Shown here: positions 52,870-62,540 of the stretch, piece by piece | Layout: every line of letters starts with the position of its first letter | Position numbering within the stretch: position 1 is the stretch's first letter | NCBI GenBank assembly: GCA_963715745.1 | Contig: OY970271.1 | Location: 2,790,001-2,854,000 of the forward strand | Length of the DNA: 64,000 nt | DNA from: CAWGJF01 sp963715745 | Lineage (GTDB): Bacteria > Bacteroidota > Ignavibacteria > Ignavibacteriales > Ignavibacteriaceae | Direction of reading: 5' to 3' | Translations under genes and position numbers: made by a program | The notes under the pieces: generated by a model | Told to the model about the DNA's origin: nothing | Databases searched by the model: none | What the model saw: the letters and a program-made list of their open reading frames with translations, nothing else

Positions 52870-53634
52870 TTACATTGTCATTCCGCCATCAACGCATAAA
52901 ACCTGCCCCGTGATATAATCTGCATCATTACTGCAAAGAAATGCAACTGCTCTGGCAATATCTTCAGGTGTTCCCATTCTTCCTACAGGGATTGTACTAA
53001 GCAATTTATTCCTTTGATCATCGGTTAATTTATTTGTCATATCAGTCTGGATATAACCTGGCGCAACAGCATTTACGGTTATATTCCTTGAAGCAAGTTC
53101 TCTTGCCATTGATTTTGTAAAACCTATAACACCTGCTTTTGAAGCAGCATAATTTGCCTGACCTGCATTTCCAATTATTCCAACTACAGATGCAATATTG
53201 ACAATTCTGCCGTAACGCTGCTTTATCATATATTTCATAGCTGCTTTAGTATAATTAAATACACTTTTCAGATTGGCATTTATAACGTCATCAAAATCTT
53301 TTTCACTCATTCGGAGCAAAAGATTATCTCGTGTAATTCCAGCATTATTTATAAGTATATCAACTCCACCAAGTTTTTCTACTGCAGCATTTACTGTTGC
53401 TTCGGCCTGTTCAAGAGAAGTAGCATCTGCTTTGAAACCGAAAATTTTAGTTCCAGGATTATCAATTTCTTTTTGAAGCTCATCCGCACATTCATCACAA
53501 CTGTTATAAACGAAAGCTACATCAGAAAACAATACTCCGCAGCAACTTTTTTTAGCAAGCTCTTTAACAATTGCCCTTCCAATACCGCGAGTTCCCCCGG
53601 TAACAATAGCTCTTTTATTTGTGATTATTTCCAT
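52870..53634 (-). CDS. fabG: 3-oxoacyl-ACP reductase
   Basis: 254 aa from ATG 53634 (MEIITNKRAIVTGG), which has TGGAGA upstream; the TTG at 53643 lies within that ribosome site. Short-chain dehydrogenase fold: cofactor site GGTRGIGRAI, NNAG, catalytic Tyr/Lys in YAASKAG and Ser in IVNIASVVG. Residues around 31-50 carry extra cysteines (KKSCCGVLFS, YNSCDECADEL) not usual in FabG. The start overlaps the DUF3109-like gene stop by 20 nt. Confidence 0.93.
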   Translation of the reverse strand: MEIITNKRAIVTGGTRGIGRAIVKELAKKSCCGVLFSDVAFVYNSCDECADELQKEIDNPGTKIFGFKADATSLEQAEATVNAAVEKLGGVDILINNAGITRDNLLLRMSEKDFDDVINANLKSVFNYTKAAMKYMIKQRYGRIVNIASVVGIIGNAGQANYAASKAGVIGFTKSMARELASRNITVNAVAPGYIQTDMTNKLTDDQRNKLLSTIPVGRMGTPEDIARAVAFLCSNDADYITGQVLCVDGGMTM

Positions 53635-54235
53635 TTTCTCCAAAATTTATCTCCTTAAAATACTCTATTCTGTATTCTTCTAATTCTTTAAATCCCTCTT
53701 CCCCCAAAAAGTATTCAAGCTCTTCTTTGCAGGATTCATAAATTGTCTTTTTATTTCCCGGAATTTTATTACAAGTTTTTAATCTTTCAAGGTGTTCATC
53801 ATCAATTGTAAGTGCACCTTCAAAAGTAACGAACGGAAATAAGACACAATAGATTGGTTTATATTTCCACTTGTGTTCACCCTGCATAATAGCTAGTTTT
53901 TGCAACACACAAAGACCTTTTCCATCTAAAAATGAACATTTGTCATTTATAACCTCTGTACCAACTGCTATTCCGGATTCGAAGTCTTCATCCTTTTCAG
54001 GTGGTTCAAACCAATTTGTTCTATCTCTATCCTGTGTTTCATCGAATAGGGGAAGAATTTTATCCTCAATTTCTATTATATTTTCCTGTTCCTTTTTATC
54101 CATATACACACCATAATGACAACATTCACCGGTGCATTCACACGCAAATTTAAATGTAAAAATGATAGGGTCAATATATAGACCGTTAATTTTTTTCGTG
54201 AATTTTTTCTCAGTAGTAACTTCTTTATAAGTCAT
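53615..54235 (-). CDS. Cysteine-rich DUF3109/YkgJ-like protein
   Basis: 206 aa. Cysteines in FACECTGECCHYGVYM, then CSFLDGKGLCVLQ and CVLFPF, with LKTCNK further on, form the Fe-S or zinc pattern of the YkgJ/DUF3109 group. The function is not known. It sits inside the fatty-acid operon between fabD and fabG, sharing one base with the fabD stop/start junction, so its expression is tied to lipid synthesis. Confidence 0.75.
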   Translation of the reverse strand: MTYKEVTTEKKFTKKINGLYIDPIIFTFKFACECTGECCHYGVYMDKKEQENIIEIEDKILPLFDETQDRDRTNWFEPPEKDEDFESGIAVGTEVINDKCSFLDGKGLCVLQKLAIMQGEHKWKYKPIYCVLFPFVTFEGALTIDDEHLERLKTCNKIPGNKKTIYESCKEELEYFLGEEGFKELEEYRIEYFKEINFGENGNNHK

Positions 54236-55149
54236 TAAATGTATTTTTCTACGTCAGAATATTTATCTATTCCGAATCTTTTAACATCCGGATTTATTCT
54301 TTTTACCAATCCTTGTAAAACATTCCCCGGTCCGATTTCATAAAATTCATCAAATCCATCATTGATCATATTTCTGATAGATTCTTCCCATCTTACCGGA
54401 GCAGTAACCTGCTGTGAAAGGAGCGATTTTATTTCATTTGAATCTATAACAGGTTTTGCACTTACATTAGTATAAACCGGAATTCTGGCATTATAAAAAT
54501 TTGTCACCGAAAGTGCTTGATCAAGTTGTTCTTGTGCCGGTAACATTAAAGGTGAATGGAATGCCGCACTTACAACTAGTTCTTTTACGATCTTTGCACC
54601 TGCTTCTTTGGCAAGTTCCATAGCTTTTTTAACACCTGCTTCTGAACCGGATATTACAATCTGACCAGCCGAATTAAAATTAGCCGCCTGGACTATTCCT
54701 TCAACAGAGGCTTTTTTACAGATTTCATTTATATGGTCAGGTTCTAATCCGATAACAGCAGCCATGGTTCCTTTGTTTTTAATACCAACATCCTGCATTG
54801 CCTTCCCTCTTTCACGAACCAATTTAATTGCTTCGTGAAACTGAATTGCATTAGCCGCAACAAGAGCTGAATATTCTCCAAGAGAATGTCCTGCAACCCC
54901 ATCAGGATGCAGTGTTCTAATTAAGCTGCTCAAAATAACACTATGTAAAAAAATTGCGGGCTGCGTAAACTCAGTTTGCTTAAGTTCGTCTTCGGGTCCG
55001 TTAAACATCAAATAAGATAAATTAATTCCCAAAGAATCATCTGCTGTTAAAATCATCTCTTTAGCTTCAACTGAATTTTCAAAGAGATCCTTTGCCATTC
55101 CTATATATTGTGAACCCTGACCGGGAAACAAAAAAGCTTTTTTACTCAT
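54235..55149 (-). CDS. fabD: Malonyl-CoA:ACP transacylase
   Basis: 304 aa. Active-site Ser in GHSLGEYSAL, oxyanion loop in FPGQGSQYIGM and catalytic His in AAFHSPLM. It makes malonyl-ACP for chain extension. It is 24 bp downstream of fabH. Confidence 0.96.
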   Translation of the reverse strand: MSKKAFLFPGQGSQYIGMAKDLFENSVEAKEMILTADDSLGINLSYLMFNGPEDELKQTEFTQPAIFLHSVILSSLIRTLHPDGVAGHSLGEYSALVAANAIQFHEAIKLVRERGKAMQDVGIKNKGTMAAVIGLEPDHINEICKKASVEGIVQAANFNSAGQIVISGSEAGVKKAMELAKEAGAKIVKELVVSAAFHSPLMLPAQEQLDQALSVTNFYNARIPVYTNVSAKPVIDSNEIKSLLSQQVTAPVRWEESIRNMINDGFDEFYEIGPGNVLQGLVKRINPDVKRFGIDKYSDVEKYI

Positions 55150-55173
55150 ATATTATTTTTTCGACACAGAAAT

Positions 55174-56178
55174 TTAATCCATTGCCCAAACAAGATAACA
55201 GGAACCCCACGTATATCCCGCACCAAATGCAGACAAAATTAATTTATCACCTTTTTTTATTTTGCCATCACGGTAATATTCAACCAAACACGATGGAATT
55301 GTTGCAGCGGTTGTATTTCCATAGCGATCAATATTTACCATCACTTTATCCTTACTCAATCCCATACGCTCTGCAGTTGCATCAATTATACGCATATTTG
55401 CCTGGTGTGGAACTAGATAAGCTACATCTTCAGATTTTAGATTATTTTTTTGCATTAATTCATAAGAAACATCTGCCATTCCTTTAACAGCAACTTTAAA
55501 TACTGCTTTGCCGTCCTGATAAATAAAATGCATCTTATTATCTATGGTTTCATATGTTGCTGGATTTAGGCTACCGCCACCTTTCATATATAAAGCTTCC
55601 TGACCGCTTCCATCAATATGAAGAATTGAATCCTGCAAACCGAGACTTTTATCCTCGGATGGTTCAAGCAAAATTGCTGCTCCGCCATCACCAAAAAGAA
55701 TGCATGTATTTCTATCTGTATAATCTGTAATCGCACTCATTTTATCAGCACCTATAACTAATACTTTTTTATACTGTCCGCTTTCAATTAATGCGCAACC
55801 GGTTTGATAAGCAAATAAAAATCCGGAACAAGCTGCAGAGAAATCAAAACCCCAGGCATTTTTAGCACCTATTTTGTCCTGAACAATACAAGCAGTAGCA
55901 GGGAAAAACATATCGGGAGTAACAGTTGAAACAATTATCACATCAATTTCATCGGGAGAGATATTGTATCTTTTAATCAGATCCTCAGCTGCTTTTGCTG
56001 CAAGATCACTTGTGGCACCATTTTCAAGTATTCTTCTTTCTTTAATACCTGTTCTTGATACGATCCATTCATCGTTTGTTTCAACTATGCTTTCAAAATA
56101 TTTGTTATCATAAACTTTATCCGGAAAGTACATCCCCAAAGCTGTTATTACTGCTGAATATTTTGAGTCTCTTTTCAT
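55174..56178 (-). CDS. fabH: 3-oxoacyl-ACP synthase III
   Basis: 334 aa. The triad is clear: Cys in FSAACSGFLFA, His in LVPHQANMRI, Asn in YGNTTAATIP. It starts fatty-acid synthesis by joining acetyl-CoA (or a branched starter) to malonyl-ACP. It lies 12 nt after plsX. Length fits. Confidence 0.96.
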   Translation of the reverse strand: MKRDSKYSAVITALGMYFPDKVYDNKYFESIVETNDEWIVSRTGIKERRILENGATSDLAAKAAEDLIKRYNISPDEIDVIIVSTVTPDMFFPATACIVQDKIGAKNAWGFDFSAACSGFLFAYQTGCALIESGQYKKVLVIGADKMSAITDYTDRNTCILFGDGGAAILLEPSEDKSLGLQDSILHIDGSGQEALYMKGGGSLNPATYETIDNKMHFIYQDGKAVFKVAVKGMADVSYELMQKNNLKSEDVAYLVPHQANMRIIDATAERMGLSKDKVMVNIDRYGNTTAATIPSCLVEYYRDGKIKKGDKLILSAFGAGYTWGSCYLVWAMD

Positions 56179-56190
56179 TTATTCCCGTAA

Positions 56191-57216
56191 TTAATTATTA
56201 CTGTATTTCTTAATTGAGTTTTCAATCTTCATAATTAAATTTTTTCTGTGCATATCATAAGCACGGTTAACCATGTTTTTAATTGCTTTTTCAGTGCTTG
56301 AGCCATGGCCAATAATACTAATTCCATTTACACCAAGCAAGGGAACACCGCCTTGTTCCTGATAATCCAGTGACTTTAATGATTTTCTCAAACTGTTTTG
56401 AGCAAACCCGATTTTTAATTTGTCAGAGAAACTTTTTTCCGCTGTAGTCTTTAAAAGATGTTTTAACAATGCAGGAACAGATTCGCCAAACTTTAAAATA
56501 ATATTGCCTATAAATCCATCACATACAATTACATCGGCTTTGCCTGTTAGTATGTCACGTCCTTCAACATTTCCAATAAAGTTAAGCTGTGATTCCTTAA
56601 ATAGCTTATAAGCAGCCAAAGTAACTTCATTTCCTTTACTTTCTTCCTCTCCCATGCTAAGCAAACCAATTGTAGGATTTTCGACTCCGCCCATTTCTTT
56701 TGCAAAAATGGATCCCATAATTGCATACTCAAAAAGATGTTGTGGTTTAGCATCTTTTCCTGCACCAACATCATAAAAATAACAAACTCTGCCGATACTT
56801 GGCATTTCTGCCCCAATGGTGGGCCTGCCTACTCCCGGTATTCTTCCCATAATTAATGTAGAAGCTGACATCATTGCACCTGTATTACCTGCACTTACAA
56901 ATGCATCAGCTTTTTTTTCCTTAACAAGGTTTGCACCAATAACAATAGAAGAATTAGGTTTGGATTTTAATGAGTTTGTAGGTGAATCACCCATTTCAAT
57001 TACTTCATTTGCATTTATGATATGATCATCTTCAAATGGAAAACTTGAAGCGGAGATTTCTTTTTTAATATCATCAGTCCTGCCAACTAAATAGAGATCT
57101 ATATTTTTATTTTCTGCTGCAGCCATTAATGCTCCTTTAACAGCATTATGGGGGGCATAATCGCCCCCCATAGCATCAACCACAACTCTGCATTTAGTTT
57201 GCTCGGGAATTTCCAT
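56191..57216 (-). CDS. plsX: Phosphate acyltransferase PlsX
   Basis: 341 aa. The start CRVVVDAMGGDYAPHNAV and later SAGNTGAMMSAST, then DGFIGNIILK, are those of PlsX, which makes acyl-phosphate for phospholipid synthesis. It is 17 nt downstream of rpmF, the common rpmF-plsX-fab order. Confidence 0.95.
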   Translation of the reverse strand: MEIPEQTKCRVVVDAMGGDYAPHNAVKGALMAAAENKNIDLYLVGRTDDIKKEISASSFPFEDDHIINANEVIEMGDSPTNSLKSKPNSSIVIGANLVKEKKADAFVSAGNTGAMMSASTLIMGRIPGVGRPTIGAEMPSIGRVCYFYDVGAGKDAKPQHLFEYAIMGSIFAKEMGGVENPTIGLLSMGEEESKGNEVTLAAYKLFKESQLNFIGNVEGRDILTGKADVIVCDGFIGNIILKFGESVPALLKHLLKTTAEKSFSDKLKIGFAQNSLRKSLKSLDYQEQGGVPLLGVNGISIIGHGSSTEKAIKNMVNRAYDMHRKNLIMKIENSIKKYSNN

Positions 57217-57233
57217 TAAATATTAAAATTAAT

Positions 57234-57413
57234 TCAGCTCTTTGGAATGAACATCGAACGTCCGTTATAATAACCACATGAAGGACAAGCACGATGAGCA
57301 AGTTTAACTTCACCACAATTTGAGCATTTACCCATTGTTGGTACAGAAGCTTTATAGTGTGTTCTTCTTTTATCTCTTCTGCTTTTTGACCATTTTCGTT
57401 TCGGATTTGGCAT
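57234..57413 (-). CDS. rpmF: 50S ribosomal protein L32
   Basis: 59 aa, start ATG 57413: MPNPKRKWSKSRRDKRRTH. Four cysteines in CSNC and CPSC form the zinc ribbon. It lies 12 nt after the DUF177 gene, the usual pair, and 17 nt before plsX. Confidence 0.97.
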   Translation of the reverse strand: MPNPKRKWSKSRRDKRRTHYKASVPTMGKCSNCGEVKLAHRACPSCGYYNGRSMFIPKS

Positions 57414-57425
57414 TTTTTTTCCGTT

Positions 57426-57932
57426 TTAATTTGTTTTTAATTTGTTTTTTAATTCCATTAATGGCTGCCACCTGTGATCAACTTCGTCTTTCCGGCAGTC
57501 GCATTCAACTTCATTTAAATTTTTTCCGCAACGCTGACATAAACCCTTACAATCTTCTTTACACAATTTTTTCATAGGGACTGCAAGTATTGCATAATCT
57601 CTTACATCATTTCTTATATTAATAAAATCAGAATCCGGAGAAATATAGGTTACATCACTAGACTCATTTTCAATTTCTTCGTTCCTTAAAAGATAAACCA
57701 TCTTGTATTCACTTGATAAGACATTATCAAATTCTGTTGCACATCTGTCACAAATAAGATGAGCATTAATATCAGTTTTTGATTTAAGAATTATCTGGTC
57801 TTGAAACTTTGTAAGGTTTACTTTTGTATGAAACTTTCCTTTATAAATATCATCAAGTTCAAGCTTTTGCACATCGTCTTCAAACTCAAAATCATAATCT
57901 GAATCAGCTAAATTCGAAATTTTAATTTTCAT
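57426..57932 (-). CDS. DUF177 (YceD-like) protein
   Basis: 168 aa from ATG 57932 (the TTG at 57944 lacks support). The end CKGLCQRCGKNLNEVECDC and the middle CDRCATEFDNVL match DUF177/YceD, nearly always encoded beside rpmF and linked to 23S rRNA/ribosome maturation. The exact role is not settled. Confidence 0.88.
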   Translation of the reverse strand: MKIKISNLADSDYDFEFEDDVQKLELDDIYKGKFHTKVNLTKFQDQIILKSKTDINAHLICDRCATEFDNVLSSEYKMVYLLRNEEIENESSDVTYISPDSDFINIRNDVRDYAILAVPMKKLCKEDCKGLCQRCGKNLNEVECDCRKDEVDHRWQPLMELKNKLKTN

Positions 57933-58155
57933 CGTAAATAGCAACTTTTAACAAAAAATGACTTTAAATATATTGATACATTATCTGATAGTCAAACAAT
58001 TTCAGGATGATTCCACTTTGGTTAACCCCTTTAGCTTTAAGCAATTAACCTGTGTTATTCCAAATTGTAAACCATACTTCCAATCAAGTTAAATAAATAA
58101 AAGAATTAGTTTAAGAAATTCATATTTTTGTTTGTTATAAAAAAAATCGAATTAA

Positions 58156-59058
58156 ATGCTTTCTATTGAAAACCTTGTAAAAAGATTCAAAGACAAAACG
58201 GCTGTTGATAATATTTCTTTCAGTGCTGAACCGGGTAAAATATTTGGTTTACTTGGTCCAAACGGAGCAGGAAAAACTACAACAATAAGAACCGTTCTAA
58301 ATATAATTAAACCCACCTCCGGCAAAATATTATTTAATAATGAGCCAATCAGACAAAATTTTCTGGACAATGTAGGTTACCTTCCGGAAGAAAGAGGACT
58401 TTATAAAAAAAGTAAGGTGATTGATATAATACTTTACTTTTCAGAACTAAAAGGATTGTCAAGATCCGTTGCTTCACAAAAAGCAAAAGAGTGGCTTGAA
58501 AAATTGAACGTAACTTCTTATTCGAACAAAAAGCTTGAAGAATTGTCAAAAGGTAATCAGCAAAAAATACAGTTTATAATCGCAGTTATTCACGATCCAA
58601 AGCTATTAATACTGGATGAACCTTTTTCAGGTTTTGATCCAATAAACCAGCAGGAAATTAAAGAATTTATTCTTTCATTTATTTCTTCAGGGAAAATTAT
58701 AATTCTTTCTACTCACCAGATGGATACTGTTGAAAAACTTTGCCAGGAAATTTTACTGATAGATAACGGAAAAGAAATTTGTAAAGGAACTTTATCAGAA
58801 ATAAAAAGGAACTTCGGGGGCAACAACATCAAGCTGGAATTTACCGGCAATCAAAAAGTAGTTTGGGATATGCCCGAAGTTGTTTCCCACGATAGTTATG
58901 GCAACTATGCAGAAATTCAACTTAAAGAAGATGTAAATCCAACTGAATTTTTAAGAAAGATACTTCCTGATATCTCTATTAAAAATTTTTCTGTTATTGA
59001 ACCTACTTTAAACAAAATTTTTATTGATCTTGTGAATCAAAATTCCGGTAGAAAGTAA
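58156..59058 (+). CDS. ABC transporter ATP-binding protein (NatA-like)
   Basis: 300 aa. Walker A GPNGAGKTT, signature LSKGNQQK, Walker B LLILDEP, H-loop STHQMD, and a C-terminal DUF4162-type domain. It shares 1 nt with the permease gene. The pair resembles NatAB sodium export or similar ABC-2 efflux systems; the substrate is unknown. Confidence 0.92.
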   Translation: MLSIENLVKRFKDKTAVDNISFSAEPGKIFGLLGPNGAGKTTTIRTVLNIIKPTSGKILFNNEPIRQNFLDNVGYLPEERGLYKKSKVIDIILYFSELKGLSRSVASQKAKEWLEKLNVTSYSNKKLEELSKGNQQKIQFIIAVIHDPKLLILDEPFSGFDPINQQEIKEFILSFISSGKIIILSTHQMDTVEKLCQEILLIDNGKEICKGTLSEIKRNFGGNNIKLEFTGNQKVVWDMPEVVSHDSYGNYAEIQLKEDVNPTEFLRKILPDISIKNFSVIEPTLNKIFIDLVNQNSGRK

Positions 59059-60302
59059 TGAAGAAAATATTTGCAATAGCTAAATGGGAATATCTGGAAA
59101 AAGTCAAGACCAAGACATTCATTATTTCACTTGTTCTTACACCTTTAATAATTATGTCTTTTTCAATTTTACCTACATTATTCGCAGATAAAAATGATGA
59201 AAGAACTAAAGTAGTGGGAATCGTAGATTCATCAGGAATTTATTTCAATGATTTAAGAAAGGAATTGGAAAATATAACACTAAGTGATAATCAGCCTAAC
59301 TATATCATAATAAATTTATATGAAGAAAAAATTAGTTTTAAAGAAAATTTATTGAATGCTGATAAAGATATTTTGTCAGGGAAAATTGAAGGCTGTCTGA
59401 TTGTTTATAATGCAGGAACTGATTCTCTTTGGGCAGAATACCGAAGTAGAAGTGTTGGAAATTTCAGGGACGCTAACAGAATTGAAAAATCCTTAAATAG
59501 CATTCGTATTGAGCGAAGATTGAAAGAAGCTGGTTTAGAAAAAAACATTTTAACTTTTATTGAGAACAGCGTGAATGTTGTACAAATAAAAGTGGATGAT
59601 GTTGGTAAAACCGGCAAACAGGATTTCCTGCTGGTCTTTTTCTCCTCATTTATATTTATTCTCCTATTGATGATGATGGTAATTTATTCAGGGCAAATGC
59701 TGGTCAGAAGTCTGATTGAAGAAAAATCAAACCGGTTGATTGAGGTTATAGTTTCAAGTTGTAGTTCAGATCAGCTGCTCGCAGGGAAAATTTTAGGCTT
59801 AAGTTCACTTGGATTAACACAAATATTTATCTGGTTTCTTATTGGAGTCAGTTTAGTTGGCGGATCAATTGTTCCTATTTCTGTATTTGAGAATCTTCAT
59901 ATTACTCTTATTTATTTCGTTTTAGGATTTATATTTTATTCAACATTATTTGTTGGAATTGGTTCTGTTCTTTCTACTGAACAGGAGGCTCAACAAATAA
60001 CCACTTACCTAACTCTCATATTAATGTTTCCTGTTGTTATTGCAGTCCCGGCAATGCAAAATCCTGATTCAACAATTTTAAAAGTGTTTTCCTATATTCC
60101 TTTAACTATTCCTACTACAATGATTCTGAGGATTAATATTTCGCAGCTTCCCTTTTCAGTATACCTGATAACAATCGGAATTATGTTGGCTTCAATTTTT
60201 ATAATGATTAAAATATCTGCAAAACTATTCAGGATTGGTATTCTGTCTTATGGTGCCAGACCTTCAATAAAAGAATTAGTGCAATGGCTAAAAACAGATT
60301 GA
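59058..60302 (+). CDS. ABC-2 type permease (NatB-like)
   Basis: 414 aa. One N-terminal membrane helix (about residues 21-41), a long extracytoplasmic domain (about 45-180) and five or six membrane helices from about 190 to 395. The segment EEKSNRLIEVIVSSCSSDQLL is the cytoplasmic coupling motif of ABC-2 permeases. It works with the upstream ATPase. Confidence 0.9.
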   Translation: MKKIFAIAKWEYLEKVKTKTFIISLVLTPLIIMSFSILPTLFADKNDERTKVVGIVDSSGIYFNDLRKELENITLSDNQPNYIIINLYEEKISFKENLLNADKDILSGKIEGCLIVYNAGTDSLWAEYRSRSVGNFRDANRIEKSLNSIRIERRLKEAGLEKNILTFIENSVNVVQIKVDDVGKTGKQDFLLVFFSSFIFILLLMMMVIYSGQMLVRSLIEEKSNRLIEVIVSSCSSDQLLAGKILGLSSLGLTQIFIWFLIGVSLVGGSIVPISVFENLHITLIYFVLGFIFYSTLFVGIGSVLSTEQEAQQITTYLTLILMFPVVIAVPAMQNPDSTILKVFSYIPLTIPTTMILRINISQLPFSVYLITIGIMLASIFIMIKISAKLFRIGILSYGARPSIKELVQWLKTD

Positions 60303-60317
60303 TAGTCTGAGTTACTA

Positions 60318-61277
60318 ATGTTAATATTTGCATCAGCACTTGCTGCAGTTATCCCAATGTTCGCCTACCTAATAATCATCTGGAAATTAGACAGGTATGA
60401 TAAAGAACCATTCAAGCTCGTACTTCAAAACTATTTTTGGGGAGCCTTTGGTGCGATTATCTTTTCCATAATAGGAAGCGTTTTCCTCAGTTATATTTTT
60501 TCATTGTTTACAACAAATCAAAAGGAAATAGAACACTTTGGAACAATTGTAGCAGCTCCAATTGTTGAAGAATTTATGAAAGGTGTTTTTTTACTGATGA
60601 TTGTTAGTTACCGAAAGTTTGATAATCTGACAGATGGAATAGTTTATGGAGGAGCAATTGGTTTGGGTTTTGGAATGACAGAAAATTTTCTTTATTTCAT
60701 TTCATTTGGAGAAACTCTCAGCGGCTGGATTGCAATCGTAGTCATAAGAACTTTATTCTCAGCAGTGATGCACTGCGTATCCACCGGAACATTCGGAGCG
60801 TTTCTTGGCATTGCAAAGTATAAGCCAACCAATTCTAAAATATTATATGCATTAGCTGGTTATTTTGTTGCCGTTTTAATTCACTTCACCTGGAATCTAA
60901 CAGTGAGTTTTCATTCTACAGCACCAGTTGGATTTATTATAATGGGAATTACTATAATTTTATTTGTTGTAATTTTTCTAACCACAATTGCAGGTGAAAG
61001 AAAAATTATTTATAAAGAATTACAAGCAGAAGCTGAAATTGGAACCATTCCCTTAAATCACCTGGCAATTTTAAGCTCATCCCAAAGAAATCATTTCGGC
61101 TGGATAGATGAAAAAATCAGAAAAACTTATATCAGGGCTGCTACTACTCTTGCATTCAGAAAAATGCAGCTGGATAAAAGTACAGGTGAAAGCAGAAAAT
61201 CTTATCTTACAGAAGTAGATATTTACAGACAATTCATTAATGATATCCTTAATACAAAATCTGAAGTAAATGAATAA
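60318..61277 (+). CDS. PrsW-family membrane protease
   Basis: 319 aa, multi-pass. The metal/catalytic motif is APIVEEFMKG (EExxxK-type), with GLGFGMTENFLYF and HCVSTGTFG forming the rest of the PrsW/CAAX-protease-like core. Such proteases cut anti-sigma factors or related membrane proteins. It overlaps the next gene by 8 nt. The substrate is unknown. Confidence 0.85.
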   Translation: MLIFASALAAVIPMFAYLIIIWKLDRYDKEPFKLVLQNYFWGAFGAIIFSIIGSVFLSYIFSLFTTNQKEIEHFGTIVAAPIVEEFMKGVFLLMIVSYRKFDNLTDGIVYGGAIGLGFGMTENFLYFISFGETLSGWIAIVVIRTLFSAVMHCVSTGTFGAFLGIAKYKPTNSKILYALAGYFVAVLIHFTWNLTVSFHSTAPVGFIIMGITIILFVVIFLTTIAGERKIIYKELQAEAEIGTIPLNHLAILSSSQRNHFGWIDEKIRKTYIRAATTLAFRKMQLDKSTGESRKSYLTEVDIYRQFINDILNTKSEVNE

Positions 61278-61962
61278 CTTAGTTTGTGTGTTTGCTTCCG
61301 AACCAATTTTCAATCAGGAAAAAGTTAAAACCTTTGAAAAACTTTCTTTAGCAGATACAGTTTTTTTTTACACACTGCTTTTAGCAAATTTTATTGAATT
61401 GTTTGCTGGTACAACTACAAAATCTGAAAAATTATTTTTTATTAATAAACTAGATCAACATTTTGTTCCAAAATCATTCTTTCCGGAAAATTATAATTTT
61501 CATTTTATTGATTTCAGTAAACTCGATTTAGTTTATGAAAACCTGGATAAAAATATATTTGTGAATTATAATAATCTTCTTTTAATTCATTCAAATACTA
61601 TTGGCATAAGAAAAAAAGATATAACCCGTACATTCGGAATGCTGGCTAGTGAAGAAAATAGTGTCGTAATTGGGAAATCATTAACAAATGAAATAGTTTT
61701 CTCAGCTCACAACAACCTATCAAAATCAGAATTCGAAAGTTTTTTTATTAATGTAAAATCTTTTGATAAGCATCTTTCTGAGATTTCACGTGGTGATAAT
61801 TATATTAATGTATACGAATATTTTATTTCTCTGAGTACATTTATTGATTTCAGAAAATTGTATAGCGAACTTTCAACAAAAGATAGTCTGGACTATTGTA
61901 GTGAACAAATGCATGAGCGATTTACAAATCTGTTTATTGAATATAAGGATCATCTTAAATGA
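61270..61962 (+). CDS. Hypothetical protein (230 aa), possible distant nucleotide-sugar transferase fold
   Basis: 230 aa. The order of strands (NNLVCVFASEPIFNQEKVKTF..., then VVIGKSLTNEIVF) loosely recalls DUF2064-type small glycosyltransferase-A folds, without their conserved acidic residues. I do not recognise it with confidence. It is coupled by overlap to both the PrsW gene and nadD. Confidence 0.55.
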   Translation: MNNLVCVFASEPIFNQEKVKTFEKLSLADTVFFYTLLLANFIELFAGTTTKSEKLFFINKLDQHFVPKSFFPENYNFHFIDFSKLDLVYENLDKNIFVNYNNLLLIHSNTIGIRKKDITRTFGMLASEENSVVIGKSLTNEIVFSAHNNLSKSEFESFFINVKSFDKHLSEISRGDNYINVYEYFISLSTFIDFRKLYSELSTKDSLDYCSEQMHERFTNLFIEYKDHLK

Positions 61963-62540
61963 GTAAGGTTGGTATTTTCGGAGGTACTTTTGACCCGATT
62001 CATCTTGGGCACCTGATCACTGCCCAGTCCGTAAGGGAAATAAGAGAATTAGATAAAATTATTTTTATTCCTTCATACGTATCCCCTCACAAAGTTGACG
62101 TGGAATCAACATCGCCTGAAGACAGACTTGAAATGATTAAATTGTCAATTTCAGGAATTGATTTCTTTGATTTTTCTGATTTTGAAATTAAGCGTGAAAA
62201 AATCTCCTTCACAATCGAAACACTTAAGGAAATGAAAAAACGGTACGATGATATAGAGTTTATAATCGGTTATGATAATATTTTTCAATTTCATACATGG
62301 AAAGATCCGGATGAGACTTTTAAATTGGCAAAAATTGTTGTGTTAAAACGAAAATCCTCTTATCCGCCCCCTGAAAAAGATAAATATTATAAAGCTGCCG
62401 AATTTGTTCAGACGAGAGGTATTGAAATTAGTGCAACAGATATTCGGGAAAGAGTAAAAAACGGGTTACCGATTAATTACCTGGTAACAGAAGATGTTAA
62501 AAAATATATATACAAAAATAAATTGTACGGGGGAAAATGA
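61959..62540 (+). CDS. nadD: Nicotinate-mononucleotide adenylyltransferase
   Basis: 193 aa. GGTFDPIHLGHL is the nucleotidyl-transferase HxGH-type motif and ISATDIRERV the second motif. It converts nicotinate mononucleotide to deamido-NAD. It overlaps the genes on both sides by 4 nt. Confidence 0.95.
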   Translation: MSKVGIFGGTFDPIHLGHLITAQSVREIRELDKIIFIPSYVSPHKVDVESTSPEDRLEMIKLSISGIDFFDFSDFEIKREKISFTIETLKEMKKRYDDIEFIIGYDNIFQFHTWKDPDETFKLAKIVVLKRKSSYPPPEKDKYYKAAEFVQTRGIEISATDIRERVKNGLPINYLVTEDVKKYIYKNKLYGGK

